Positions 43,357-53,559 of a DNA stretch of 64,000 bases are shown here, piece by piece. Numbering within the stretch: the stretch's first letter is position 1; each line of letters opens with the position of its first letter. Source of the DNA: Nipponacmea schrenckii (Eukaryota; Mollusca; Gastropoda; Lottiidae); assembly GCA_030562195.1 (NCBI GenBank), contig CM060199.1, positions 20,108,338 through 20,172,337 of the forward strand. The letters run 5' to 3'. A model generated the notes under the pieces. It saw only the letters and a list, made by a program, of their open reading frames with translations. It did not search any database and was not told the DNA's origin. A program made the translations under genes and the position numbers.

Positions 43357-45936
43357 AACTTTTATGTCGACGATTGCCTGAAATCTCTAGACGACAAATT
43401 GAGAATGATAGAATTAATTAAAGAACTCAAGGAAATATGTGGTTGTGCAGGATTCAACCTACACAAGTGGATCAGCAACGATCAAGATGTAATGGACTCA
43501 GTACCAGAGTATCAGAGAGCTGTGTGTTTACAACCTACACTAGGTGATGATCCAATAGTAGAACGAGCACTAGGTGTTAACTGGTGTGTTTCAACTGATA
43601 GTTTAACATTCAAAATCAACGTCAAGTATCAACCTACCACAAGAAGGGGATTACTGAGTGTCATATCATCCATCTACGATCCTTTAGGATTCGCAGCACC
43701 TGCATTGCTGCCCCCGAAATTGCTACTGCAAGAACTTTGCCATAAAGGACTCTCGTGGGATGAACCCATTAACGATAAACAGAAAGAAACTTGGACTAAA
43801 TGGTTAGAAAATCTACCCACATTAGAACATGTAAAAATACCAAGATGTTTCAAGTCTACGAATTTCGGTACATTGATTTCAGCACAACTACACAGTTTTT
43901 CCGATGCATGTGCATATGCATATGGAGTGGTATGCTACCTTCGTTTGATTGATCACAAGGGACAGATTGTATGTTCAATAGTATTAGGAAAGTCGCGAGT
44001 ATGTCCAATGAAGAAAATTACTATTCCGAGATTAGAACTCACAGCAGCCACGACATCAGTTAAACTAGCAACAAAGATTAGGGATGAGTTACCTTTAAAC
44101 TTAGAGGTTACTTATTGGACTGATAGCACAACAGTACTTCACTACATCGCAAATGAAGAAAGTCGATATAAAACATTTGTAGAAAATAGAGTATCTTTCA
44201 TAAGAGAGTGTACTGACCTATCTCAATGGAAGTATGTTAATACAAAGGATAATCCGGCTGATGAGGCTTCCAGAGGTCTTACAGTTGAAAGGTTGGTTAA
44301 CTCGAAGAGATGGTTTCATGGCCCGGAATTCTTGAGAAAACCAGAAATTGAATGGCCCAACAACGACATTTCAAGTGAAGCTCCAGAATTAATTGAAATA
44401 GAAACCAAAACTACGAATATAGCTATTGTTGACACAGATCCTATTGATAAACTCTTAAGTTACTTCTCATCCTACAACAAGGTTAAGAGAGCTGTAGTAT
44501 GTCTAAAATGGATTACACAAGAACTTAAGAAGAGAGTAGAAAGGGTGAAAACAAAACAGAACGTTCAACATAAAGTCAAATGCATAATTACCGTTTCTAA
44601 TTTAGCTAATGCGGAAGAAGTTTTGTTGAAACATGAGCAGCTTAAGTACTTTGGTGATATTAACGATAAGACATCGAAGATTTTTACTGACAAACAGATG
44701 ATGAAGCTTGATCCGTACAACAGCAATGGAGTTCTACGAGTAGGTGGTCGAATTGAGAAATCGGCTATGGATTTAGACTCAAAGCATCAAATTATTTTGC
44801 CTAAACAATCAAGATTATCTGAATTACTAATCCAACATACACATCAACAAGTTGGTCATTTAGGAAAGAATAGTATTCTCGCAGAGCTACGCAAAAGGTA
44901 TTGGATTATCGGCGCTTCATCCATAATCAAACGAATTGTAGCAAGATGCGTCACCTGCAAGCGGCATAGTCATAAGATTAACGAACAAAAGATGGCTAAT
45001 TTACCCGCGGAACGACTACAACCAAATGGACTACCCTTTGAATATACCGGTATGGACTTCTTTGGTCCGTTCGAGATAACTCAAAGACGAACTGTAGTGA
45101 AAAGGTACGGAGTTATATTTAGCTGCTTAAATACGAGAGCCGTACACATTGAAATCGCACATAGTTTAGATACAGACTCTTGCATTAATGCGATTCGCCG
45201 TTTCATAAGCAGAAGAGGAAAACCAAAACTCATAAGATCAGACAACGGGACTAATTTGGTCGGCGCAGAGAAGGAATTACGTCAAGCAATTTATTTATGG
45301 GACGACTCAAGAATAACAGAAGCTCTTGCTAAACAAAGAATAGAATGGAGATTCAACGTACCCGCAGCTTCACACCACGGAGGTGTTTGGGAGCGTATCA
45401 TAAGAACCATAAGGAAAGTCCTTTTCTCGCTTCAGCGTGATCAAATTAGTAGATTAACTGACGAATCATTAGTAACATTGATGTGCGAATGCGAATCTAT
45501 AATAAATAACAGACCCCTTACAAAATTGTCTGACTCCCCTAACGATCTTGACTCACTGACACCCAATCATTTACTTTTGGCTGGACATAATGCTGGACTT
45601 GCCCCTATTCCTTTCTCTGAAACTAATGTTTATATGAAGCAACGATGGAAAAGAGTCCAGTACCTTACCGATCTATTCTGGAAGCGATGGACGCAAGAAT
45701 ACCTCCCGACATTGCAAGAAAGAAAGAAATGGTTACATCAACAGAGAAACGTCAAAAAGGGAGACATTGTTATGATCTTTGATAATAGTTTGCGCAATTC
45801 ATGGACACTAGCGCGAGTTATAGGAACTAGAATGGATAAAAATGGACTTGTTAGGTCCGCGACTCTCAAGACGCAAACCAGCACATTAGACAGACCTATT
45901 ACAAAACTGTGCACATTACTGGAAGCTGATTTCTAA
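43357..45936 (+). CDS. BEL/Pao pol remainder: RT palm, RNase H, integrase
   Basis: The frame is open from about 43330, and YVDD lies at 43363-43374. The first ATG is at 43399. Then come the A17/RT thumb region (PTTRRGLLSVISSIYDPLGF), RNase H (SFSDACAYAYGVV, YWTDSTTVLHYI, NPADEASRG), the zinc-binding HHCC domain (HTHQQVGHLG, CVTCKRH), the integrase core with Asp in GMDFFGPF, Asp in RSDNGTNL and Glu in HGGVWERIIR, and a C-terminal DUF5641-type domain (RWKRVQYLTDLFWKRW). The domains are intact apart from the upstream frameshift. Confidence 0.9.
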   Translation, partial: NFYVDDCLKSLDDKLRMIELIKELKEICGCAGFNLHKWISNDQDVMDSVPEYQRAVCLQPTLGDDPIVERALGVNWCVSTDSLTFKINVKYQPTTRRGLLSVISSIYDPLGFAAPALLPPKLLLQELCHKGLSWDEPINDKQKETWTKWLENLPTLEHVKIPRCFKSTNFGTLISAQLHSFSDACAYAYGVVCYLRLIDHKGQIVCSIVLGKSRVCPMKKITIPRLELTAATTSVKLATKIRDELPLNLEVTYWTDSTTVLHYIANEESRYKTFVENRVSFIRECTDLSQWKYVNTKDNPADEASRGLTVERLVNSKRWFHGPEFLRKPEIEWPNNDISSEAPELIEIETKTTNIAIVDTDPIDKLLSYFSSYNKVKRAVVCLKWITQELKKRVERVKTKQNVQHKVKCIITVSNLANAEEVLLKHEQLKYFGDINDKTSKIFTDKQMMKLDPYNSNGVLRVGGRIEKSAMDLDSKHQIILPKQSRLSELLIQHTHQQVGHLGKNSILAELRKRYWIIGASSIIKRIVARCVTCKRHSHKINEQKMANLPAERLQPNGLPFEYTGMDFFGPFEITQRRTVVKRYGVIFSCLNTRAVHIEIAHSLDTDSCINAIRRFISRRGKPKLIRSDNGTNLVGAEKELRQAIYLWDDSRITEALAKQRIEWRFNVPAASHHGGVWERIIRTIRKVLFSLQRDQISRLTDESLVTLMCECESIINNRPLTKLSDSPNDLDSLTPNHLLLAGHNAGLAPIPFSETNVYMKQRWKRVQYLTDLFWKRWTQEYLPTLQERKKWLHQQRNVKKGDIVMIFDNSLRNSWTLARVIGTRMDKNGLVRSATLKTQTSTLDRPITKLCTLLEADF

Positions 45937-46098
45937 ACGTGTTTATTGCGTGTGTTTAAATATGTGAAATACATGTAATGTGAAGATGTTTTGCACAAAG
46001 TTCCGTGCATATAATTTTTAGTTTTACGTTTGAATATTGTGTAAATTTTCATTTATGTGTAATTGTTCTGACTTCGTGACACAATTAGGGAGCCGGGA

Positions 46099-46759
46099 TG
46101 TTACCTTCCTACTAATTGAATGCGTGTGATTCCGTAAATAAGTATGCTATCGAACGCGATTTATATCTACGAACTGAATCGAACGCAGCAGCACTGGAAA
46201 GTGAAGACTATTGTATAACACCTGCATTGTTTGATAATTATACGGATAGTTATTAGTTACTGGTTATTCTAGTCTATCAATGACCGCTCGAGAACAACAG
46301 AAGAATCCCGCACCAAAGGATCGGACTTATTTCTTAATTTGAGATCTGTGGCTAAAAACATTCGGTATTAATCTTAAATTATCGTTTCTTTGACTGTATC
46401 TCCTGCGTATTAGGACATGTGTGTTTGCTCTTTTGCTTGATTTCTACGCAATTTGAACTTTCTCCCCCCACTCACGCTGGAATTTACTGTATTACCCATA
46501 ATGCTTTGTAGTGTTGACATTTTGATTTATTTACTTTCAGTTAATCATCTTCGAATCATCATAGAATATGGTAACCCTATTGTTATGACAACCTTTCATC
46601 ACTTATGTAACAACATTATTGAAATTATAATACTAAGAATTAAAGAATTATTATTGTATAAAGATAGTACTATTTTGGACTTGGTGTTGGTACCTAAACT
46701 TGATGACTTATTGAAGGTTGCTGGGGTAGATGTATAGATAGATGCATTGACGAACCACA
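46099..46759 (+). repeat. BEL/Pao 3' LTR
   Basis: 661 bp, TGTTACC to ACCACA, preceded by a purine-rich tract. It is followed by cacat, the right target duplication. Confidence 0.9.
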
Positions 46760-46764
46760 CACAT

Positions 46765-47345
46765 CTTGAAGGTTATATCCCACAGGTTCTCCTCCTTCAA
46801 ATACAAGGCCTAATGCCTGCCTAAACCCAATAATGTCATCATCTTCAGTATGAATAGAAACCCCCTCAGAGTCATCAACATGGACTTTGCTTGCCAACTG
46901 TTCTACAGTAAGATAAGGCTGATCTTAATCGATTGAAGTTGAAGGCCCATTGACATTATCATCCACCACAGTGGCTGATGTGGAGGGCATGCAACCCATG
47001 TTTTGATAATGTAAGAGTTCATCATTGTGTGGCTCACCCTGACCTGGTGGAATGAATTCATCATAATATTCACCATATTCATTCAATCTACTTTTAAAGT
47101 TTTATTCATTATTTTGATCTCTGTCAAAACAGACAGTAAGTCTATTTCAGTTTCTGAAGTTTTCTGTTTCTTAGCCTTACTGGCTTTTATTCCACTTTCT
47201 TTACCATTAGAATTGTTTTATTTTTGTCTTTAGACATTTTATCAATCGTCCCTTCAGGAACGTTGCTATTCATAACTTGAAATTCTAGTGAAGGTGAAGA
47301 ATCGCCATCGGTTTTCTTCTTATTTAAACGTGTGTCGATTTCCAT
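46765..47345 (-). pseudogene. DIRS gag, N-terminal part
   Basis: Minus-strand ATG at 47345 opens MEIDTRLNKKKTDGDSS. A one-base shift near 47205 moves the frame to KESGIKASKAKKQKTSETE. A later frame gives ASKVHVDDSEGVSIHTEDDD and GYNLQDV before the BEL junction. The frame is continuous with the block starting at 39399 once the insertion is ignored. Confidence 0.6.
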
Positions 47346-47659
47346 ATTTGAAAGTCAATACTTCGAACACACCAACTTCAATGAAATAATTTCCGTCACA
47401 CGATAAAAAAATTTTGTAATTAACAAATTAAAGACTGAAAAGTCAGTTTAATATAATGAATTTAGGACCCTCGGGCCTTAAATCATGTACAAATTCGTTT
47501 AAAAGTGTCTTGACTTTCTATATCCAACCTTTCTCCATGAGCGCGCGAATTGAGCTGATCCTAGCGCATGTGTAATGCAATCTCGTGGGGCCGCTTATAG
47601 CACCAGGCTTGGTTGGTAGAATTCTTCTGCCCATCCTATTAATTGTAAAATTTGTGGTA

Positions 47660-48190
47660 CGGTAATATCTGTTCCATTTCCTTGTAAAGTTCATTTTGAT
47701 AAAATCTACCCAAGATTTTCGCACTGTGTAAATCTACTAAACTGTAAGTTGGTGGTGAAGTTTATAAACTTTCTCAATAATAAAGATTTCATTCGTCCAA
47801 TATCCAACATAACCTTTTTCGAATTTACTTTTATATTTATAAATACGATCTCCAAATATTTCATTCCTTATTTTCAAAATTGCTTGCTGAGTAACTTTTG
47901 TAGATGAACGATTTTTAATATTATATTCATCGACAACAATAGATAATATCTTAAGTCATTTTTGAGAATTTAATTCTGCGAATAATTTGTTTTTTAGAGT
48001 TCTATTAAATCTTTCAATTACTACAGATTTACCTTCGTTATATATACTGTAAATTTCAAAACCTAGAGATTTCGAATTTTTATTATAGAACTCTGTTCCT
48101 TGATCTACCCATAACATTTTTGGTTTCCATGTTTCATTATTGTTTTAAAAATGCTTTTTTAACAGTTAGACCTGTTCCAGTTCTAAGGCC
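47660..48190 (-). pseudogene. Polinton-like rve integrase, C-terminal half (relic)
   Basis: Minus strand: TGLTVKKAF, two stops, then KPKMLWVDQGTEFYNK (catalytic Asp region), YNEGKSVVIERFNRTLK (catalytic Glu), one stop, VDEYNIKNRSSTKVT, FEKGYVGYWTNEIF and, after a frameshift, DLHSAKILGRFYQNELYK. This order (D, E-R-F-x-R-T-L-K, then a chromodomain/SH3-like tail) matches integrases of Polinton/Maverick and related elements. The N-terminal half is missing. The DIRS right end abuts it at 47622. Confidence 0.7.
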
Positions 48191-48290
48191 AGTATAATTA
48201 TGACTAGGAAGATGTTCCTCACCTTTATATTCAACCCATGGGTAACCGGGAAGTTTGGTTAAAGATTTTTGAATGTCTTGTGATGTATTT
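48190..48290 (-). pseudogene. PLA2/VP1u-like segment fused to the integrase relic
   Basis: Just upstream of the integrase relic on the minus strand, in the same frame, stands LTKLPGYPWVEYKGEEHLPS then HNYTG. This matches my memory of the start of parvovirus-VP1u-like phospholipase A2 proteins (Parvo_coat_N type) found in some Polinton-like and adintovirus-like elements. The catalytic HD and Ca-loop parts are absent. It supports a Polinton-like origin of the relic, but the call is from recognition only. Confidence 0.45.
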
Positions 48291-48318
48291 TATTTTAAAG
48301 GGAGGTCGGATTGGCAAA

Positions 48319-48375
48319 TAGTAGTAATGCAGTATATAGATAGGTGCCGGATATCTATATACTCTATTACTACTA
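48319..48375. repeat. Hairpin with ~24-base arms
   Basis: tagtagtaatgcagtatata and its near-complement pair across a 9-base ggtgccgga loop. No element boundaries were assigned. Confidence 0.7.
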
Positions 48376-48399
48376 CCAGACGATCTTACCGGTGAACAG

Positions 48400-49430
48400 A
48401 AAGTACTAAATGTTTTCGTCAGATAAATCTGAACTGACCATCAACAAGATTACATCTTAATTTCCATATTTTTTCTCAAAAGTTGTCGGTGGCAGTGGTA
48501 CAAAAGTACTAGATGTTTTTGTCAGCTAAACCTCATAATGACCATCTTGTACACCACTAAGATTGCTGGTCGGAATAATCAAATATGCTCGCAAATCCGT
48601 TCTATATTTCAAAATATTAACATCCATCCAAATCCTCCCTCTTCATCCAAGAACATATTGCGCTTCCCTAAAAACCGCGGAGAGCGTGCAATATCCCAAA
48701 CTATGATATGAACATGCCCCCTCCCCACCCCGTCTTTTTACCAGTCCCCCACTACTACAGCCCTGATTAGTTATCCGTTATTTTGCTATTGTTTTCTGGC
48801 TTTCTCGTGGAATAGTTTCTGGTAATCTTATTACTGTCCAAATTTCAGGCGATGTTCTTTCAATTTTACGCTGGATAAACTTAAATCAAATCAAAAATCC
48901 CGTCCAAAATCGGGAGCACATGGTATAGTAGTGGACTCCCTCAAAAGGAAGTACCATAAGGTGATTTGAAAAGAGAAAGCAAGGTCTGATTCGAGCGCGA
49001 CAACCCAGACTCATACAAGGATAATTTCATGAGATACAAACAAATCATCCATAATGTTCAATAACTTTCTTCACCATTGTAATCAAAGAAATGGGTCTAT
49101 TGAATTATAATCCCAGCCAATTAAAGCGTATTTTGATTTCTTTTTATAATGGACAGAATATTTAATGGCAGAACAATGTAGTGCAATGGCACATCCATCT
49201 TGAAGCCGTTATCTCACAATTTGCCAGGATTTCAAGCTAACTAAATATGGTTCAAGGGAAATAATCTAATATAAATTGCACAAGTTAAGGAATCAGACTG
49301 CATTTGTCATCTGTTTCCATGTTAAATCACAAAATTCAGCCTTCTATAACCTTTTCCCAAAATCTCGTTGAAAACTGTCCAATATGTCACATGAAAGCCT
49401 GGCCAATACTTGGCTCAAAATTCGTAAATC
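48400..49430. other. Noncoding stretch
   Basis: No exon or transposon protein could be supported. The word aaagtactaaatgttttcgtcag recurs in diverged form about 100 bases later (48408 and 48503), which suggests a short degenerate duplication. Nothing else is seen. Confidence 0.5.
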
Positions 49431-50150
49431 GGCCCCCGTTTTTATACGCCCGCATTATAATGTGGTCGTATATAGTCGTCTGTCCGTCTGTCTGTCCGTC
49501 CACGATTTTTTTTATGAACGGTTTTTATGCTATTGCACTTGACTTTGTCAAAACGCGCCGAAATAGACTTGTAAACACGATAGAGACAACAGTTTTCATC
49601 TGATTTGAATGAAAATAAGTATGAACATTTATATCGATGAGATCTTGTTCAAGTTCGATACTGAATAATTTTTCATGAACGGTTTTTGAATTATTGCTCT
49701 TCACTCAAAATTGGCTTGTGATTGCGATAATACAGTTTTCATCCGATTAAAATGAAATTTGTTGAGTTCAACATTTACAATTTTTCAATGAACTATATTC
49801 GAGTTATTGCCCTTTTTGATGATATATCACACTTGAGATTTTGTTTAAAATTGCCCTTTTTAAATTTGAAAATTAGTACTGACTTTTTTAGTAACTATTC
49901 GTTATTTAAAGGTGTCAATAATCCACCGAAACTCACCGTTGTAAACTTAACCTTTACAATTTTAATCTAATACAAATTTGGATGAAAGACAGTTTGCTTG
50001 TCAAAAAATATTTGTTTTCAAAATTTCGACATCACTTCCGGTATTGACGTCATTCGTCCCTTAACTTGAATACAACTCCCGCAATTAAGAAGATATTTTA
50101 AAAAAATTTCAAGATTTTACATCAAAAAATTTACCCGGAAGTAACGGGTT
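49430..50150. repeat. Noncoding interspersed repeat ('gtcgtctgtccgtctg' type)
   Basis: tacgcccgcattataatgtg then gtcgtctgtccgtctgtctg opens a noncoding repeat of a style common in mollusc genomes. Its tail (aaaatttcgacatcacttcc, gtcattcgtcccttaacttg) has a diverged second copy at 59270-59350. Confidence 0.6.
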
Positions 50151-50316
50151 AGGCCCCATCATGAAATTACTATTACTTCACTTTAGTTAAACGATAAATG
50201 GGGCGTTAGTGGGTAATCGGACAACTGTAACAGATGTCTGTGAAATCTTCAATCGATTTTTTAATTTCGATTTATCTTTCCATTTATTTCCGGTTCTATG
50301 TTTTCAGTAAGTGTCA

Positions 50317-50372
50317 TGGTGCTCATTTCATCAGACGGCTGATCGACTTTCGGTCTGATGAATAGAGCACCA
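50317..50372. repeat. Hairpin, 19-base arms
   Basis: tggtgctcatttcatcaga (50317-50335) pairs with 50354-50372 with two mismatches over an 18-base loop. Confidence 0.75.
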
Positions 50373-50379
50373 TTAAATT

Positions 50380-51180
50380 TTAAATTATTATAATAAGACA
50401 AAATCGATTGACAGAAGGATTTTAAAAACAAATATGTTCTATAACTACTTATAAATTTAATTATAGGAATAAAATATGTGCTATAAAATTATAAACTTTG
50501 GTGTTTCTAGGTTATTTACTATCAATTGTATTTTTCCCATACAATGTCGGTGAGTTTTAAACAAGCTTTGCCTTTAAATCTAAAAATCATTTAAGTACAA
50601 GCAGTAAAGCCAATTAACTTCTAAATATGAAGCTCTGTGATTTACATGTTGAACTAATTAGTTTACTGCATATATTAACAATTGAGAAATAGAGGATATT
50701 AAATTATCCGATATTATCCGAGCAATAGTGGGGGAAATATTCCATCTGGCAACGAATTCTTTATCACACAGCTATCGATACACGCATATTTTGTGTACTT
50801 TCCATGTCCCGTTTCAAAGAAAGGATGGCTCTCTGACATCAGCCTCTTTATAAATATATTTATATATATATATCTATATAAATATCATTACGCGTAGGAA
50901 ATAAGATCTAGATAATAAACAAACAATAAATAAAAATAATCTTTATATCACATTCATGTCTTACCAAATCCTTTTGGAGCACTTTTGTTGACAATGATAT
51001 GCCCCTTACCGTCAATTTTAACCGAGTTGCTTACAAGAAACGTCGCCATTGTTGTACTGGGAAAGTGGCGCATGAATATATTATTTACCTTTATATCTAA
51101 TTTGCATAGTTATAAACCTATGCTACTGTGTCATATCGTTTTACGAACTGGCGTTTTGAACTCGTAAACAGTAGAATCCT
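50380..51180. other. Noncoding AT-rich stretch
   Basis: It contains an atatatata microsatellite near 50850-50890 and no supported exon. Confidence 0.5.
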
Positions 51181-51189
51181 TTTTTTTAT

Positions 51190-51840
51190 TCAGTCTGCGT
51201 TAGATATAAATCCAGTATAGTTCCTAAATATTTATACTGATCAACAATCTCAAATATTTATCACAATCGGCTGGATAAAATGCTTTTGTTTCATCAGTTA
51301 TAATTCTTTGGTTTTATCTGTATTTAGATGCAAGAAACTTTTTTGATAGTAATGTGCAAAGTTTGGATATTAACTCAATATAGTTTGTGAGATTCTCCAT
51401 CGCTATAGGTTTCTTAACAGAAACGTATGGTCTGCAAACTTGATCAGGAGGCAATATTCCGCTTGACTTTTGCAACTGTTTGTGTACAGAATAAATAAGA
51501 TTGGTGAAAGAACCGACCCCTGTGGAGCCCCTGTCGAGGACATGCCCAAATACGACTTTGTATGATTTACTGACACAAATTGGGAACGATTTATGAGAAA
51601 GGATTCAATCTATTAAGTTTAATTAAATGTATTACAAGATGTGTCTGGATTTTGTTAAAAGCCGAAAAAAAGTTTTTTGATATTTTGATGCTTAGTGTCT
51701 TTTTTTTTTACTAGATGAACGTAGACATTATGTAATAATGTCAGTATGGCATCATCCATGCCCCCCTTTTTTTTTGTAGGCAAATTGTAAATGATCAAAG
51801 AGATGTTGATCTTCAGAAACTAACAATCCGTTCCGAACAT
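51190..51840 (-). pseudogene. LINE reverse transcriptase relic
   Basis: Minus strand, across several frames: LQFAYKKKGGMDDAILTLL, a broken middle, FLINRSQFVSVNHTKS, STGAPQGSVLSPILFILYT, IIKFAD-like KFADHT (the catalytic FADD has become FADH), LTNYIELISKLC and a KTKEL-region equivalent. This is a different LINE lineage from the one at 30841-34690. Confidence 0.7.
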
Positions 51841-51899
51841 TTTATCAGAATGAGCAACTGGTCTGTATTCATTTGTTTCTTTCCCATTTGGATTTTTAA

Positions 51900-53378
51900 T
51901 GTTGCAATTATTGGGCCCGCATGTGACGTGTTATTCGGGTTTGTGACTTAACCAATTATATAAATATAGCAGAATGTTTTCTGAATATTCTTTATAATTT
52001 CCTTCCAAATAGCTCTATATAATGTAAACTCAATATCAAAAGACGATGTTATTGAATAAGCACACTTCTTTAATAAGATCACAGAACACATAGAATAGAT
52101 TTTGAAGCTTTTTCACAAAAGTATTCTTAACCCATAACATCGTTTGTCTTGTGCTTGTGATTTGTGCCCCTCATTTCTAAAAATCGTTGAGATCTTACAC
52201 ACACTATATCAGCTGCGGGCTCATAAATTGACTGTAATATTTCCAAGGCGCTCTATAGCTTAACAGTTTTAGATTTACGAAAACTGTCGAGAGGCATCGA
52301 ACGCTAGAATTAAAATTAAAACGCTTATGTGGACTAACATGAAATAACATTGGCCAAACTAAAAATCTATGCTGAATTTCGGACTACCATTCGAGTGTGA
52401 CGTCATCATTAATCCCACCCAAGCTGGGAGCGTTTTAATTTTGACAATCTATACTTTCTATGAATTGTGTATCAAATACAGTCTTTCACACATATTACTA
52501 CCTACTTGGCATATTTCGTCTGATATTTCATTCCCTGTAAACTATTAGAGTCCCAACTTTTTAGTCTTTTCTTTGCGTTTACCGAGGTTATGACCAACAA
52601 ATTTAGACTCCCAAACCAAAAAAAAATTTGAACAAAATTGCTGTTTTTTTAAGTTAGTTTCAAGTAATTCCGTACTGGCTGCGGTTTAATGGTTTAGATT
52701 GTAATCGTTAATTAGACCAATCAAAATTAATCATCGTGAGCAAACTTAAACGGTTTTCAAATTCTGGCAGTTTATTGGTCAAGAAATATGGTATCCAATT
52801 GAGTTTGAAGGATCTCAAACTGGTTTAACTATCTGACGAAATAATTAGTCCGAACCTCCGTACCTAAAAACAATGAAATTTGCATATTATTCATTGTTTA
52901 AAAAACATTGAATGTTATTAGTATTATTCACGTCCTTTGAAATTCACACTTGTAAATCTTTTCTATATGGCCTGCATATTTTGAGGTAAGGAGAAGTTCT
53001 TACCACCAAACCGATGATACAAGAATCTTACATTCTCGTCAGTAGGCCTATTGACTGTATGCACACTCTCGTCGTTTTTCATTTTGACCAAAAATATGCG
53101 ATCGCGTTACATAAGTATGGAGCAATAATAGTCTAGTAAACGGACTTGGAGAGTTAAAATTCAGTTACAATATTTAGTGGAATAATACAGCGCAATGCGA
53201 AACCAATGGCAATATCTTTTACAATCTTACTTTGCAGCTGGTAATTCATTCAGTCAAAAAGTCTTTATTGCATGATATTGATTATTTCTGACAAAGGAGT
53301 ATCTAGTGGTACGTGTAGCTTAAATTTAGGCCTTTTCAATCAATAAATTGATAAAAATCGAGCCTGGATGTTTGGAGT
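51900..53378. other. Noncoding stretch with one small foldback
   Basis: No gene is recognised. A perfect 14-base inverted repeat (aaaattaaaacgct at 52312-52325, its complement at 52429-52442) encloses about 100 bp including a TGACGTCA motif at 52398. It could be a short MITE. Confidence 0.5.
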
Positions 53379-53557
53379 TATATTTTACTGAAATTGACCC
53401 ATCCGACAGCTTTACTTTAATTATACTAGTATGCTGATATTTGTATAGCAAAGACTTTTTCAATTCCATGGTCATTTCAACCTGGGTATTTGCTATACAA
53501 ATATCAACATATGATTAAAGTAAAGCTGTCGGATGGGTCATTTTCAGTCAAATATAG
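53379..53557. mobile_element. Foldback element with ~70-base arms
   Basis: The left arm (53379-53451, containing gacccatccgacagctttac) and right arm (53487-53557) are inverted copies with few mismatches around a ~35-base centre. No coding sequence is present. The TA-rich flanks would fit a TA target, but a target duplication cannot be proven. Confidence 0.7.
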
Positions 53558-53559
53558 TA

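Larger units (their letters stand above)
39400..46759 (+). mobile_element. Young BEL/Pao LTR retrotransposon
   Basis: It is a 7.36-kb element with near-identical LTRs, a 5-bp target duplication, one gag-pol reading frame broken once, and a purine-rich tract (agggagccggga) just before the 3' LTR. It lies in plus orientation inside the gag gene of the minus-strand DIRS. The near identity of the LTRs means insertion was very recent. Confidence 0.92.
35897..47622 (-). mobile_element. DIRS-type tyrosine-recombinase retrotransposon (hosts a BEL insertion)
   Basis: The termini are inverted: 35905-35937 pairs with 47555-47587 over 33 bases with one mismatch. An internal complementary region at 36075-36117 pairs with 47580-47622 over 43 bases with one mismatch, overlapping the right terminal repeat. 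That split arrangement is diagnostic of DIRS elements. The gene order on the minus strand is gag, RT-RNase H, then tyrosine recombinase. Without the BEL insertion it is about 4.4 kb. Several frameshifts make it inactive. Confidence 0.85.
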
